Shown here: positions 42,418 through 51,479 of the stretch, in pieces
How the letters are laid out: the number at the start of each line of letters is the position of its first letter
How positions within the stretch are numbered: position 1 is the first letter of the stretch
NCBI GenBank assembly: GCA_963832305.1
Contig: CAWHTU010000012.1
Span: 1 to 64,000 of the forward strand
Length of the DNA: 64,000 nucleotides
Direction of reading: 5' to 3'
Source: Roseiarcus sp963832305
GTDB taxonomy: Bacteria > Pseudomonadota > Alphaproteobacteria > Rhizobiales > Beijerinckiaceae
Made by a program: the position numbers and the translations under genes
Notes under the pieces: model-generated
Database searches by the model: none
Seen by the model: only the letters and a program-made list of their open reading frames with translations
What the model was told of the DNA's origin: nothing

Positions 42418-42443
42418 GCGCAACTTTGCCGGGTTGCGCTTTT
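42418..42443 (+). terminator. Intrinsic terminator of dodecin gene
   Basis: A 7-base perfect stem GCGCAAC/GTTGCGC with an 8-base loop is followed by TTTT, 13 bases beyond the dodecin stop. It is the cleanest rho-independent terminator in the window. Confidence 0.8.
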
Positions 42444-42500
42444 CATCTCTGGATTGCTTCGCCGGCGCGCGTCTCGCTATGGTGAGAGGCGCGACCGAAT

Positions 42501-43154
42501 CTAGAACTCGACCTCGAGCTCCTCGATCTCCTCCTTCTCGGCCAGCGCGGCCTCGCGCCATTCTTGCATCGCGGGTAAGTCCCAGATCCGATCAGCGTAG
42601 GTTTTCAATTCCCCGTCCAGTTTGATCCCGTAGGTGCGAAAGCGGCTTACCACCGGCGCGTACATCGCGTCGGCCATCGAGATCTTGCCAAACAGGAACG
42701 GGCCGCCGTAGGCCTGAAGGCATTCGCTCCAGATGACGATGATCCGGTCGATGTCGGCGCGCGCCTTTGACCAGATCTTGAAGTGGGGAAACTGGCCCTT
42801 GATGTTCATCGGCAGCGCCTGCCGGAGCGATACGAAACCGGAATGCATCTCGCCGCAAATTGAGCGGCAATGAGCGCGCTCTGCCTGATCCTTAGGCAGA
42901 AGCCCGGCTTTTGGCGCGATTTCGTTCAGGAATTCGCCGATCGCCAGTGTGTCCCAGACTCGGATGCCCTTGTAGGTAAGGCACGGAACCAGGATCGAGG
43001 GCGACAGGAGCAGGATCTCCGCGCGGGCGCCCGCGTCGTTGGGGGCGACGATGACTTCCTCGAAATCGATCCGCGCCAGCCTGGCCATTAGCCAGCCTCT
43101 GAGCGACCAGGACGAATAATTCTTACTGCTCAAGGTCAGCGTCGTTTGCGACAT
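42501..43154 (-). CDS. Glutathione S-transferase family protein
   Basis: 217 residues. The N-terminal thioredoxin-like domain includes SSKNYSSWSLRGWLMARLA and the glutathione-contact segment ILVPCLTYKGIRVWDTLAIGEFLNE (cis-Pro and Asp-Thr in place of the usual Glu-Ser). A helical C-terminal domain follows (KARADIDRIIVIWSECL, GGPFLFGKISMADAMYAPVV). It resembles the YfcF-like/GST-N3 group. The substrate is unknown. It is transcribed divergently from phaZ. Confidence 0.85.
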   Translation of the reverse strand: MSQTTLTLSSKNYSSWSLRGWLMARLARIDFEEVIVAPNDAGARAEILLLSPSILVPCLTYKGIRVWDTLAIGEFLNEIAPKAGLLPKDQAERAHCRSICGEMHSGFVSLRQALPMNIKGQFPHFKIWSKARADIDRIIVIWSECLQAYGGPFLFGKISMADAMYAPVVSRFRTYGIKLDGELKTYADRIWDLPAMQEWREAALAEKEEIEELEVEF

Positions 43155-43272
43155 CGGGACGGCCCACGGCGGACAGGAAAATCTAGTCCATCCAATGGCG
43201 ATTTAGCAAAGGACGTGCCACCAGCGGATGGCATAGCGTTTGCTAACATTGCGCCAGAGCCTGGGCAAATTG

Positions 43273-44487
43273 ATGATGTATGACGCGTATCAAGGGATGG
43301 CCGACGTCGGCGATCGCATGCGTCAATTGGCCCAGAACGCGCATATGATCCTCGGCGCCTGGGCAGCCCACCCGACGGCGTCGCCATGGCGGAGAATGAG
43401 CGCGTATTACGAACTGGTGGCGCTCGCCGGCTTCACCCACGCGCGCCCCGACTATGGAATCGACAGCGTCGAGATCGACGGGGCGCCGGTTCCGGTCGAA
43501 GAGCGCGGGGTGCTATGGACGCCATTCTGCCAGCTCCTCCATTTTCGCAAGGCAGGCGGCGCGGACGATCCCAAGGTTCTTCTGGTCGCGCCGATGTCCG
43601 GCCACTTCGCGACCCTTCTGCGTGGCACGATCCGCACTCTCCTGCGCGACCATCAGGTCTACATCACCGACTGGGTCAACCCGCGCAACGTCAAGCTCGA
43701 GGACGGCGGCTTCACGCTCGAGGACTATACTGGCCACCTCATCGACTTCATCCGCTTCATCGGCGGGGATTGCCATATCGTCGCCGTCTGCCAGCCGACC
43801 GTCTCGGCGCTTGCTGCGACCGCGGTCATGGCCCGCGACCGCGACGGGCTCCAGCCGGCGAGCCTCACCTTGATGGCCGGCCCGATCGACGCCCGCGTAT
43901 CGCCGACCAGAGTCAACGACCTCGCCCAGGAAAAGACGATCGAATGGTTCCGCGCCAACATGATCGGAACCGTTCCGGCCAAGTTCGAAGGCCGCGGCCG
44001 GCGCGTCTATCCGGGCTTTCTTCAGCTCTGCGCCTTCATGAGCATGAACGCGGAGCGGCACTCGAAGTCGTTCGTCGACCTCTTCCATCATCGCATCGCC
44101 GGGGACATGGAGAAGGCCGACGCGATCCGCGACTTCTACAGGGAATATTTCGCGATCATGGACATGAGCGCAGACTTCTACCTCGAGACCGTCGACCAGG
44201 TGTTCCAGCGCTATCTCTTGCCGCTCGGGCAGATGCGCTACAAGGGCGAGCCGATCGACCTCAGCGCGATCAAGCGCACTTTCCTGCTCACGGTCGAAGG
44301 CGAGAAGGACGACATCTGCGCGGTCGGCCAGACGCTCGCGGCGCAGGACCTATGCTCGGGCTTGAGGCCCTACATGAAGACGCACCATCTCCAGGCCGGC
44401 GTCGGCCATTACGGCGTCTTCAACGGCAAACGGTGGGAATCGCAGGTCTATCCCGTCCTGCGCAACCACATTCAGTCGAGCAGATAA
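43273..44487 (+). CDS. phaZ: Intracellular polyhydroxyalkanoate depolymerase
   Basis: About 404 residues from MMYDAYQGMAD at 43273; a TTG at 43240 would add 11 residues. It hydrolyses stored PHB granules. The catalytic nucleophile is the Cys in VAVCQPTVSALA, the Cys variant of the lipase box found in intracellular PhaZ enzymes, with the acid in the KDD segment and His near HHLQAGVGHYGVFNGKRW. The C-terminal PHB_depo_C domain is present. A purine-rich repeat array lies just downstream. Confidence 0.92.
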   Translation: MMYDAYQGMADVGDRMRQLAQNAHMILGAWAAHPTASPWRRMSAYYELVALAGFTHARPDYGIDSVEIDGAPVPVEERGVLWTPFCQLLHFRKAGGADDPKVLLVAPMSGHFATLLRGTIRTLLRDHQVYITDWVNPRNVKLEDGGFTLEDYTGHLIDFIRFIGGDCHIVAVCQPTVSALAATAVMARDRDGLQPASLTLMAGPIDARVSPTRVNDLAQEKTIEWFRANMIGTVPAKFEGRGRRVYPGFLQLCAFMSMNAERHSKSFVDLFHHRIAGDMEKADAIRDFYREYFAIMDMSADFYLETVDQVFQRYLLPLGQMRYKGEPIDLSAIKRTFLLTVEGEKDDICAVGQTLAAQDLCSGLRPYMKTHHLQAGVGHYGVFNGKRWESQVYPVLRNHIQSSR

Positions 44488-44523
44488 AAGGCTGAGCGCA
44501 GCTCTGCGAGCGCCTCCAATCCG

Positions 44524-44632
44524 GAGACAACGAAATCCAAATCCCGCGCAACAAAATCAAAGCCGAGCGCAACAAAAACAAAATTCTTCCGCAACAAAAT
44601 CCAAGCCCGGCGCAACGAAAACAAAATCGGTC
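44524..44632 (+). repeat. Irregular A-rich repeat array 3' of phaZ
   Basis: Downstream of phaZ and on its strand, the motif GCGCAACAAAATCAAAGCC recurs about five times with variation: CAACGAAATCCAAATC, CAACAAAATCAAAGCC, CAACAAAAACAAAATTC, CAACAAAATCCAAGCC and CAACGAAAACAAAATC. The unit is about 20-22 bases. It shares the AACAAAA/CAAAG core, sense-strand orientation and 3' position with the maeB and uraH arrays. Confidence 0.65.
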
Positions 44633-44937
44633 TTCCTACCGATAGTCCTGATCTTTCAACGACTTAACCTGAAACTCCCGGATCGTCTCACCTCAATCTG
44701 ACCCCGACCGCCCCACGCTGGACCCTGGCTTCGAGACGCGAGGCTCCACCTCACTCCTCAGCGTCAGGCGTTTCATCGCCGCGCGGGCGTATCCAAGAAA
44801 TTTTCCCTCTCTCGCCGAAGCAAAATGCCGATCCGCGACGATGACCGCACCATAGCGGACTATTCTGAATATCGCAAGTAATTGTCGATTTTTCTGCTAA
44901 CCCGCCGCGTCGGCGGACGACCCGCGTGTTGCAAAAA
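44633..44937. other. Intergenic tail with a possible degenerate palindromic repeat
   Basis: No gene is credible. GGCTTCGAGACGCGAGGCTCC followed by ACTCCTCAGCGTCAGG (about 44728-44770) resembles, from memory, degraded copies of the intergenic CTTCGAGACGC...CTCCTCAGG repeat widespread in Hyphomicrobiales. This assignment is weak. Confidence 0.3.
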
Positions 44938-45720
44938 TCAAGGCTTATGCAACGCAGTCATCGTTCTCTCCAAGACAGCGAGAGCATCCCGCGCGCCATC
45001 CGCTTCGCCCTTTTCAAAATCGTCTCCGCTCTGCCCCATGGTGTTCGTAACATGGGCCAGACAAAGCACGCGCACGCCTGCTGCGCGCGCGAAGGTATAG
45101 AGCGCCGCAGCTTCCATTTCGACGGCGAGAGCGCCTTTGGCGCGCGCAGCCTCGATCGCATCCGCCGTCTCCCGGAAAGGGGCGTCGGTTGTCCAGCTCG
45201 AACCTACGACGCTGCGTTGGTCGAGGCTTGTCAGACCGTCGGCCGCAACCCTTACGAGGTCGGGGTCCGCTTCGGCAAACTCGGAAGGCGGCGCATAGTG
45301 ATAACTTGTGCCCTCGTCGCGGAGTGCGCGGTCGATGATGACAAAATAGGGCGGAGGCCCAGCAGGCACGATCTGACCAGCCGACGTCAGGCTGACCAGC
45401 AAGCGACAGCCGCTGGCGAATAATTCCTCCGCCACGAGAACCGCAAAGGAGGCGCCGACGACCCGGCCGACTATTCCGACCTCGCGGTCGCCCAACGTCA
45501 ATGTGTCGAGTTCGGTATGGTAGCAGGCCCAAGCCGGGAAGGGTTGCGACTGGCCCGTTTGCCGCAATCGCCGAACAATGTCGCCATCCGGGTCTAAGAT
45601 GCAGCCATATGGGACATCGGCTACGGGAAGCCTCCTTTGCCGGCGCGCCTCCCGCAATAGCGTCGCGGGCAGGAAAACCGATGGCGCAGTCGTATTTTTG
45701 GGGTCGAGAATCGAAGGCAT
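44938..45720 (-). CDS. Nucleoside phosphorylase (Udp/MTAN-like fold)
   Basis: 260 residues. GDREVGIVGRVVGASFAVLVAEEL followed by LLVSLTSAGQI is the phosphorylase-I core. VEMEAAALYTFARAAGVRVLC carries the conserved ME(A) substrate-ribose motif, and NTMGQSGDDFEKG follows. The N-terminus (PSVFLPATLLREARRQRRLP) is unlike standard DeoD or Udp, so nucleoside specificity is unknown. It lies 8 bases after the methyltransferase gene, which is upstream on the same strand, in a probable two-gene operon. Confidence 0.8.
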   Translation of the reverse strand: MPSILDPKNTTAPSVFLPATLLREARRQRRLPVADVPYGCILDPDGDIVRRLRQTGQSQPFPAWACYHTELDTLTLGDREVGIVGRVVGASFAVLVAEELFASGCRLLVSLTSAGQIVPAGPPPYFVIIDRALRDEGTSYHYAPPSEFAEADPDLVRVAADGLTSLDQRSVVGSSWTTDAPFRETADAIEAARAKGALAVEMEAAALYTFARAAGVRVLCLAHVTNTMGQSGDDFEKGEADGARDALAVLERTMTALHKP

Positions 45721-45728
45721 TCTTCCTC

Positions 45729-46337
45729 TTAGGCCGGCGGTTGCTCAAACACCGCGCCGTAGTGATAAGGGGGAATTTCGCTCAGGTATGCGAGCTTCAA
45801 GCCACCGGTTTCGACGGCCAGGATGGTTTGTTCCGGCGACAATCTCAATTCTGATCTTGGGCCGCGCGGCTCGCCCAGAACGAGCGTCACCTCGCGCGGG
45901 CGCTGATGCCAATTGACGATGGCGAACCGTCCTCCCGGCCTGAGTGTTGCGCGCACCGCGCTTATCAAGCGCGGTCGATCTGGAACTCCATGAAAGGCGT
46001 TCGCCATGAATATGAAATCGGCGCCTCCTGGAACCAATCTGGCAAGCTCGTAGGCATTCCCCGCCACGAAGTCACAATTCGCGATGCCGCTCTCAGTCAG
46101 CCGGTGGCGGGCCACGTCGAGCAAGCCTGGGTCGATGTCGATTGCAACTACGTGATGCGCAATCTTGGCAATTTGCAACGTGAACCAGCCGTCGCCAGAG
46201 CATAGATCGATGACTTCCATACGCGGTTCGATCCCTACGACGGCAAGAACCCCGGCCGGATCGGGCCACAGGGCCTCCCACCATCCGGCTGTCGGCATCT
46301 CGGTTCCCTGGAAAAATCCCGGAATGGCGCTCGGCAT
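45729..46337 (-). CDS. Class I SAM-dependent methyltransferase
   Basis: 202 residues. SAM-binding motif I is VIDLCSGDGWFTLQIAK, the acidic loop AIDIDPGLLDVARH follows, then FIFMANAFHGVPDR and LRPGGRFAIVNWHQRP. These fit the Methyltransf_11/25 group. The C-terminal half covers the substrate site and gives no clue to the acceptor. It is upstream of and probably co-transcribed with the nucleoside phosphorylase. Confidence 0.8.
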   Translation of the reverse strand: MPSAIPGFFQGTEMPTAGWWEALWPDPAGVLAVVGIEPRMEVIDLCSGDGWFTLQIAKIAHHVVAIDIDPGLLDVARHRLTESGIANCDFVAGNAYELARLVPGGADFIFMANAFHGVPDRPRLISAVRATLRPGGRFAIVNWHQRPREVTLVLGEPRGPRSELRLSPEQTILAVETGGLKLAYLSEIPPYHYGAVFEQPPA

Positions 46338-46416
46338 CGATACATTGCCTCTTTAGAGGAGGTTCCTTTCGCAGGCAGAACATCACGTAATGGGTGAGAG
46401 CAGGAGACAGGTTGAA

Positions 46417-46602
46417 TCAAGAAGCATATCCGCGCTTGAGAAGCATGCTTGCGGCGCGATCGAACTCGTTGGCCGTCGGAAGCGCGAAGTCGAGCGCATC
46501 AGCGTATCGGGTGACAATGTTGAACAACGCGCCGATCGCGATTGCATCCCTTAGAGCTTCGGCGCTAGCACCTGCATCAAGCACCGCCTTTGCATTCTGC
46601 GG
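46417..46602 (-). pseudogene. C-terminal remnant of a carboxymuconolactone decarboxylase/AhpD-like gene
   Basis: Sixty-one sense codons read leftwards to a TGA at 46417: KAVLDAGASAEALRDAIAIG then ALFNIVTRYADALDFAL and FDRAASMLLKRGYAS. This looks like the C-terminus of alkylhydroperoxidase-like CMD proteins. The N-terminal part with the CxxC is missing: an in-frame stop lies at 46603-46605 and the aldo/keto reductase gene follows. No start codon fits. It marks a deletion in this accessory stretch. Confidence 0.6.
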
Positions 46603-46627
46603 TCAACTCCATAGGCCGCGCTCGTCG

Positions 46628-47683
46628 CTACTTCTTCAAATACCCCGCGTGCAGCGCGAGGTCGGCCGGGCTGAGCCGGTCGCTCGCGGAACGCGATTGG
46701 TGCCAGTAGGGATAGATCAAGGGCGGAAGGCTCACTTTGTCCAGGCGCGCGCGCTCGTCGTCTGTGAGCTTCACGTCGATGCTGGCGAGGTTGTCGCGGA
46801 ACTGCGCCTCAGTGCGCCCGCCGATGATGAGCGACGTCACCGCCGGGCGGCGAAGCAGCCACGCGAGCGCAATCTGGGCCGCGGAGACCCCGTGCGCCTC
46901 GGCGATCGCGACCAGTTCGTCGACGATCGCCCATAGCGCGTCCTCGTCGCGGATCGGCGGCTCGCCCCAACCCGCCACCAACCGCGAGCCCTCGGCGCTC
47001 TTGTTGCGGCGGTGCTTGCCGCTGAGCAGGCCGCCGGCGATCGGACTCCACACGAGCACGCCAAGCTTCTGGTCGACGGCGATCGGAATGAGCTCGTACT
47101 CGGCCTCGCGCGCCTGGAGCGTGTAGTGAATCTGCTCCGAGACGAACGGGACGCGCCGATCGCGGCGCGCGACCTCCATCGCCTTCATGAGGTGCCAGCC
47201 GGAATAGTTCGATGCGCCGATGTAGCGCACCTTGCCGGAGCGCACGAGGCTGTCGAGCGCCTCCATCGTCTCTTCGAGCGGAGTTAATCCGTCCCACTGA
47301 TGCACTTGGTAGAGGTCGATGACGTCGGTGCGCAGGCGCCTGAGGCTCGCCTCGCATTCGCGGATCAGGTGCCAGCGGGAGAGGCCGCGATCGTTCGGCC
47401 CCTCGCCCATCGAAAACCGCACCTTGGTCGCAATCAGCATGCCGGGCTTGCGCTTGCCCCCCATGGCCTCGCCGATGAGCTCCTCGGAGCCTCCGCCGGA
47501 ATAGACATTCGCGGTGTCGATCAGGTTGACGCCGGCGTCGGCGACGATGTCGATCAGCCTGCGCACCTCGTCGAGTTGCAGGTTGCCCACCTTGGCGAAG
47601 TTCCCTTTGCCGCCGACGGTCATCGTGCCCATCGCCAGCACGGAGACCTTGAGCCCCGAATTGCCCAGCTGCCGGTATTCCAT
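46628..47683 (-). CDS. Aldo/keto reductase
   Basis: 351 residues. The TIM-barrel AKR catalytic set is visible: Asp and Tyr in LIDTANVYSGGGSEELIG, Lys in LIATKVRF, His in DLYQVHQWDG. The NADPH region near the C-terminus reads SLIIGGRTEAQFRDNLAS. MEYRQLGNSGLKVSVLAMGTM is the standard family opening. It probably reduces small aldehydes or ketones; substrate unknown. Confidence 0.9.
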   Translation of the reverse strand: MEYRQLGNSGLKVSVLAMGTMTVGGKGNFAKVGNLQLDEVRRLIDIVADAGVNLIDTANVYSGGGSEELIGEAMGGKRKPGMLIATKVRFSMGEGPNDRGLSRWHLIRECEASLRRLRTDVIDLYQVHQWDGLTPLEETMEALDSLVRSGKVRYIGASNYSGWHLMKAMEVARRDRRVPFVSEQIHYTLQAREAEYELIPIAVDQKLGVLVWSPIAGGLLSGKHRRNKSAEGSRLVAGWGEPPIRDEDALWAIVDELVAIAEAHGVSAAQIALAWLLRRPAVTSLIIGGRTEAQFRDNLASIDVKLTDDERARLDKVSLPPLIYPYWHQSRSASDRLSPADLALHAGYLKK

Positions 47684-47891
47684 CGCCCGCTCCTTCTTTT
47701 TACGCTCGATTTTCTGGGCGAGGCACTAACATGTTAGCTGTAGCCAGCCAATATCGCCGCACCAGCCGATAACGCGCTTGTGAGCCTGCCTCGCTCAAGA
47801 CCGACTGAAAAGCCGGAGAAGGCGGACTTGCCGCCCGAAGGCGTTTAAGTGCAATGTCCGCCCCGACTTCACCTCTCCTCAGGAGCTTGAC

Positions 47892-48548
47892 TTGGCCTCC
47901 GCTGCTTTTCGCCGGCTTGCCATCGCCGCCGTCTTTTCCGTCGCGGCGATCGCCGCCCAAGGCGCCCTTGCGGCGACTGCGGTTCCGGAGCCCGACCGAA
48001 CGGTCGACATGGCTGCGGTGCTGAAGCCGGGCGCGCTCCCGGAACTCTCGATCGGCGACGCCTCGGGCGTGCCGGTGATCGAGTACGGCTCGCTGACCTG
48101 CCCCCATTGCGCCGCCTTCAGCCGCGAGGTCCTCCCCGAATTGAAGAAGGACTACATCGACACCGGCAAGGTCAAATTCATCTTCCGCGAATTCTCTCGC
48201 AATCCGCTCGATGTCGCCGCCTTCGTGCTCGCGCGCTGCGTCGGCGACGATAAAGCCTTCGCGGCCATCGAGCTTCTCTTTTCCCAGCAGGACAAATGGG
48301 CGTTCGTCGACAAGCCGCTCGAGCCGCTGGTCGCCGCGATGCGTCCGGCCGGCTTGACCCACGACCAGGCGATGGCCTGCCTCAAGGACCAGTCGAAGGT
48401 CGACGCGGTAGCGGCGGTCGGCAAGCGCGCCACCGACGAGATCAAGATGAACGGCACCCCGACCTTCGTCATCGACGGCAAGGTCTACGGCGGGGAACTC
48501 ACCATGGACCAGCTGAGGGCGATCCTCGACCCGCTGGTCAAGAAGTAG
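47892..48548 (+). CDS. Periplasmic DsbA-family thioredoxin-like protein
   Basis: 218 residues from a TTG at 47892 shortly after an AGGAG ribosome site. Residues 1-27 are a Sec signal peptide. The mature domain has EYGSLTCPHCAAFSREVLPEL with a CPHC active site, an inserted helical domain, and the cis-Pro region KMNGTPTFVIDGKVYGG. This is the DsbA/thioredoxin_4 pattern of alphaproteobacterial thiol oxidoreductases. Its role in periplasmic disulfide formation or protection could support the copper/thiol functions nearby, but that link is inference. Confidence 0.88.
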   Translation: MASAAFRRLAIAAVFSVAAIAAQGALAATAVPEPDRTVDMAAVLKPGALPELSIGDASGVPVIEYGSLTCPHCAAFSREVLPELKKDYIDTGKVKFIFREFSRNPLDVAAFVLARCVGDDKAFAAIELLFSQQDKWAFVDKPLEPLVAAMRPAGLTHDQAMACLKDQSKVDAVAAVGKRATDEIKMNGTPTFVIDGKVYGGELTMDQLRAILDPLVKK

Positions 48549-48583
48549 CGGCGCTCGTTGAGGGGTCGGCCGAGGCGGCGAGG

Positions 48584-50119
48584 CTAGACGCGCCTCCAAA
48601 ACCGAGGCTCATCGCAATAGACTCGCCAGCTTTTGAGAAGCTTCTTCGCCGCATGGCGCGCCGTGCGCACTCGGTTCGTGGAGATGACCGCAACCGACGG
48701 GCCGAGCTCAAGCTGCTTGTCTGCGGCGAGGGCTTCGGCCAGTCGCGTCGCCATTGCGGCGTCGTTGATCTCTCCCAGCATTTCCTGCAGATCCTTGAGT
48801 GAGCGCAGGAATCGCTTCGCTCTTTTTGGAGAATAGACCCCTTCCAGAAACTCGATGCTGTAGCGAAGCTTCTTTAGCGATTTGCGCAAGGGATGAAGCT
48901 CGGTCGCTGCTGCATTTGAACGCACTGCCCGGCCGCGCTTCATCGCTTTGGCCTCGAGGCGATCAAGCAGCTGTCCGCCGATATCCAGCATGTCGCGCTT
49001 CAGCGCCTTGTCTCCGAGGTGGCCGCTGTCCTCGCGCCCCGACTCCATCCATGCAGCAAGACCCAGCAGCAAAGCCCTGAAGGAGGGGTCGTGGAGTTGT
49101 CGCACGCAGGCCTCGTGCGCGGCGGATCGGCGGACCTCGGCCGGCGCTTTCATCATTTGGATGATCTTTTGCGCCTCCGCCGTTTCTGACACCTCCGGCA
49201 GGATTTCGCCGCAAAAGACATCCCAGTCCCGGGCCTCGCCAATCGTTCGTCCGACGCGGCGAAGCTCGTCCTCGAATAGCCGCCTCGCATGCGACTCGAG
49301 ATGCGGCGAAAACAATCGCAGGATTGATCGAATGCGACGAATCCCGATTCGCACCTGATGGACGCCTTCCGCGTCTCCCGCGAGAGCCGCGGGCTGGTTG
49401 GCGAGCAAGTGGCTGAGCGCCTCCTCGCTGATCGTGCGAAGAACTTGGACTGCCGCGTCGTTGGAGTTGAGCCGCCTCGGCGAGGCCTTGCTGGCTTGCG
49501 GCGGCGAGCCTTCTTTAAGGCGAAAGCCGCGCGCCGCCTTGCTTTCGACCTCGATATCGAACGCGATGGCGGAATTCAGGTTGAGGGCCAACCGGTAAAG
49601 CGATGCTGGCGTTCCCTCGCGCAACTCAAGTTCGAGCTCGCGAATGTCCTGTCGCGCGCCTCCCGCTTTAATCGATCCCAGGTCGAGGGCCGCTTCAACC
49701 ACGTCCCCATCGACCTCAATTGACTGTGTCGTCCGAACGACATCGGTTACGACAGCAGGCTCCAGCCGCTCTTGCGACATGCCGGCAAAGAGATCGGAAA
49801 CCGGCGTCGCCTCGAGAAGCTTCAGGTCGGGTCTTGTGGCTTCGACCGTCCACTCCCATTCGCCGCGACAACTGGCGACGCCGCTCTTTCCAGCAGCCTT
49901 CACGGTCTGGATGCGCTTGCCGCTCTGTTGGCGAATGCGCAGTGAAACGCCGTGACGGCCGAGGTCTCCCTCCGACGTCTCGAAATAGGTTGTGACAAGT
50001 CGCTGCGACTTCGGCCCGCTTGTCCTGTTCCGGTTCAAAACGGGAAGCGAGAACACCGAATCGGAGACGGACGTGGGAAGCGAAAGCTTGAGTTCCGTTT
50101 CGGCGCTGGAGAGTTTCAT
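48584..50119 (-). CDS. CYTH-CHAD domain protein
   Basis: 511 residues from the ATG at 50119; a GTG at 50140 is also possible. The N-terminal CYTH domain has the ETELKL (ExExK) motif, LVTTYFET and LRIRQQSGKRIQTVKA. The CHAD domain (about 230-510) has conserved His and basic residues in EGVHQVRIGIRRIRSILRLF and ELHPLRKSLKKLRYSIEFLE. CHAD binds polyphosphate and CYTH includes triphosphatases, so a polyphosphate-granule or triphosphate role is expected. Confidence 0.88.
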   Translation of the reverse strand: MKLSSAETELKLSLPTSVSDSVFSLPVLNRNRTSGPKSQRLVTTYFETSEGDLGRHGVSLRIRQQSGKRIQTVKAAGKSGVASCRGEWEWTVEATRPDLKLLEATPVSDLFAGMSQERLEPAVVTDVVRTTQSIEVDGDVVEAALDLGSIKAGGARQDIRELELELREGTPASLYRLALNLNSAIAFDIEVESKAARGFRLKEGSPPQASKASPRRLNSNDAAVQVLRTISEEALSHLLANQPAALAGDAEGVHQVRIGIRRIRSILRLFSPHLESHARRLFEDELRRVGRTIGEARDWDVFCGEILPEVSETAEAQKIIQMMKAPAEVRRSAAHEACVRQLHDPSFRALLLGLAAWMESGREDSGHLGDKALKRDMLDIGGQLLDRLEAKAMKRGRAVRSNAAATELHPLRKSLKKLRYSIEFLEGVYSPKRAKRFLRSLKDLQEMLGEINDAAMATRLAEALAADKQLELGPSVAVISTNRVRTARHAAKKLLKSWRVYCDEPRFWRRV

Positions 50120-50192
50120 GGCCTTCAGGCTCCGGGACACGGATCAACCCGTCAGCGCGCGAATTGATCCGAAGGTTCCGGAGCGTTACCGG

Positions 50193-50831
50193 CTACCAAT
50201 CCAAGAACTGCCGGCCCGCTAGCGCGCCCACGCCCATGCAGATAAGCGTTGCGAGCGGATACCAGGTGGCCACGAACAGCGGCGAATTGTCGGGGCAGGA
50301 CGACGCGTAGACCAGCGCGCCGACCCCAGCCGCGGCCGCCCCGGCCATTGCGCCGGTCAACCCCGGGTGGAGCGGCGCGCCCGCACGCAACGCGACAATG
50401 AACCCGGCGAGGACCGGAGCGGCCAGCAGCGGGATCGTGACCGTGCAGTGCATAGCGTTCGCGCCCATAAGGCGGGATATCCACTCGCTTCGCGGCACGA
50501 GCAACATTTCCGCGATGACGCCGGCGGCGAGCAAGATGAAGGGCGCAAGCAGCCACAGCGCGAGCGCTCTCGGCTTGGCGTCCGGGCGGGCAAGCCGCAG
50601 CGTTAACAACAGCGCCGGCAGGGCGAAGGCGAGCGAGTCCACAACCTTCAGCCAGAAGCGCATCGTGTCGGCGGCGGCGGCGACGTCCGGCCTCGGGCCG
50701 AGCAGCAGGAAGTAAAGCGCAACGCTGACCGCAAGGCCGACCACAAGCGCGATCGCGACGCGCCGGTCGAGCTGGACCGGTTCGGGAACTGGATCGGCGG
50801 CCAGAGCGGCGATGAGCTCGGACGTCCTCAC
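50193..50831 (-). CDS. nrsF: NrsF-type anti-sigma factor (DUF1109)
   Basis: 212 residues with about six membrane segments (for example VAIALVVGLAVSVALYFLLL and LWLLAPFILLAAGVIAEMLL). It has a cytoplasmic N-terminus (MRTSELIAALAADPVPEPVQ) as in the DUF1109 family, which holds SigF-type ECF factors inactive at the membrane. Two cysteines, at 129 (NAMHCTV) and 179 (ASSCPDN), fall where the conserved pair of Caulobacter NrsF lies and would be the redox or metal sensor. Its start overlaps the end of sigF by four bases. Confidence 0.88.
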   Translation of the reverse strand: MRTSELIAALAADPVPEPVQLDRRVAIALVVGLAVSVALYFLLLGPRPDVAAAADTMRFWLKVVDSLAFALPALLLTLRLARPDAKPRALALWLLAPFILLAAGVIAEMLLVPRSEWISRLMGANAMHCTVTIPLLAAPVLAGFIVALRAGAPLHPGLTGAMAGAAAAGVGALVYASSCPDNSPLFVATWYPLATLICMGVGALAGRQFLDW

Positions 50832-51397
50832 GTGACCGACCTCCGCCAGGCCGCACCCAACGACTTCAACGCACGATGGAGCGCGACCCTGACCGCGACC
50901 TCGGACATCTTGAGGCGGGCCGCGGTCGCCGCGATCGACTGGCCGTCGAGGGAGATCGAGGTCACAATGTCGCGCTGGCGCGACTGTAGCGTCTGCAGAA
51001 GCCTGCGCGCGTCGCTCAGCGCGTGCGGGTCCTCCGCCTCAGGCGCGGCCAAAAATTCCTCGAAATCCTCGAGCGGCTCGACGCGCTGCCTGCCGCGCCG
51101 GCGCAGGGCGTCGACGATCTTGTGCCGCGCGATGGCGTAGACCCAGGGCGCAAGCGGCTGCCTGGCGTCCCAGGTGTGCCGCTTGAGGTGGATCGCCAAC
51201 AGGGTCTCTTGCACTGCATCCTCAATATCCGCGTCGCCCACCCTCGCGCGGGCGAACGCCGCCCGCGCCATCGCCCGAACCGAGCGAGCGATGTCCTCCA
51301 GGAGCCGCCGGTATGCGCCCTCATCGCCCGCGATCGAGGCTCTCATCTTCTGAGACCATGGATCGTCCGGGAGACCCTCGCTGGATAAGGCTTTCAT
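50828..51397 (-). CDS. sigF: ECF sigma factor SigF
   Basis: 189 residues. Region 2 is MARAAFARARVGDADIEDAVQETLLAIHLKRHTWD and APWVYAIARHKIVDALRRRG; region 4 is LLQTLQSRQRDIVTSISL followed by the helix-turn-helix SIAATAARLKMSEVAVRVALHRALKSL. It pairs with overlapping nrsF. A GTAAC/CGAA promoter lies right in front of the annotated start, so the mRNA may be leaderless, or translation may begin at Met18 (51346). It is divergent from the bufB operon. Confidence 0.9.
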   Translation of the reverse strand: MKALSSEGLPDDPWSQKMRASIAGDEGAYRRLLEDIARSVRAMARAAFARARVGDADIEDAVQETLLAIHLKRHTWDARQPLAPWVYAIARHKIVDALRRRGRQRVEPLEDFEEFLAAPEAEDPHALSDARRLLQTLQSRQRDIVTSISLDGQSIAATAARLKMSEVAVRVALHRALKSLGAAWRRSVT

Positions 51398-51403
51398 ACG
51401 GGC

Positions 51404-51429
51404 TTCGTTTCGTCTGGTCTGACGTTACA
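51404..51429 (-). promoter_or_regulatory. SigF-type promoter for sigF-nrsF
   Basis: On the minus strand TGTAAC (51429-51424), 16 bases, then CGAA (51407-51404). This matches the GTAAC/CGAA pattern reported for Caulobacter SigF promoters, from memory, and suggests autoregulation. The -10 element is only six bases from the sigF start codon at 51397. Confidence 0.55.
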
Positions 51430-51479
51430 GCTCGGGGAAAATATTTCGACTCGAAGCGCGAATGACGCGGGTCGACCCG

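Noticed and set aside
44825..44881. 18-codon ORF in the phaZ downstream region
   Set aside because: Too short, no ribosome-binding site and no coupling to a neighbour.
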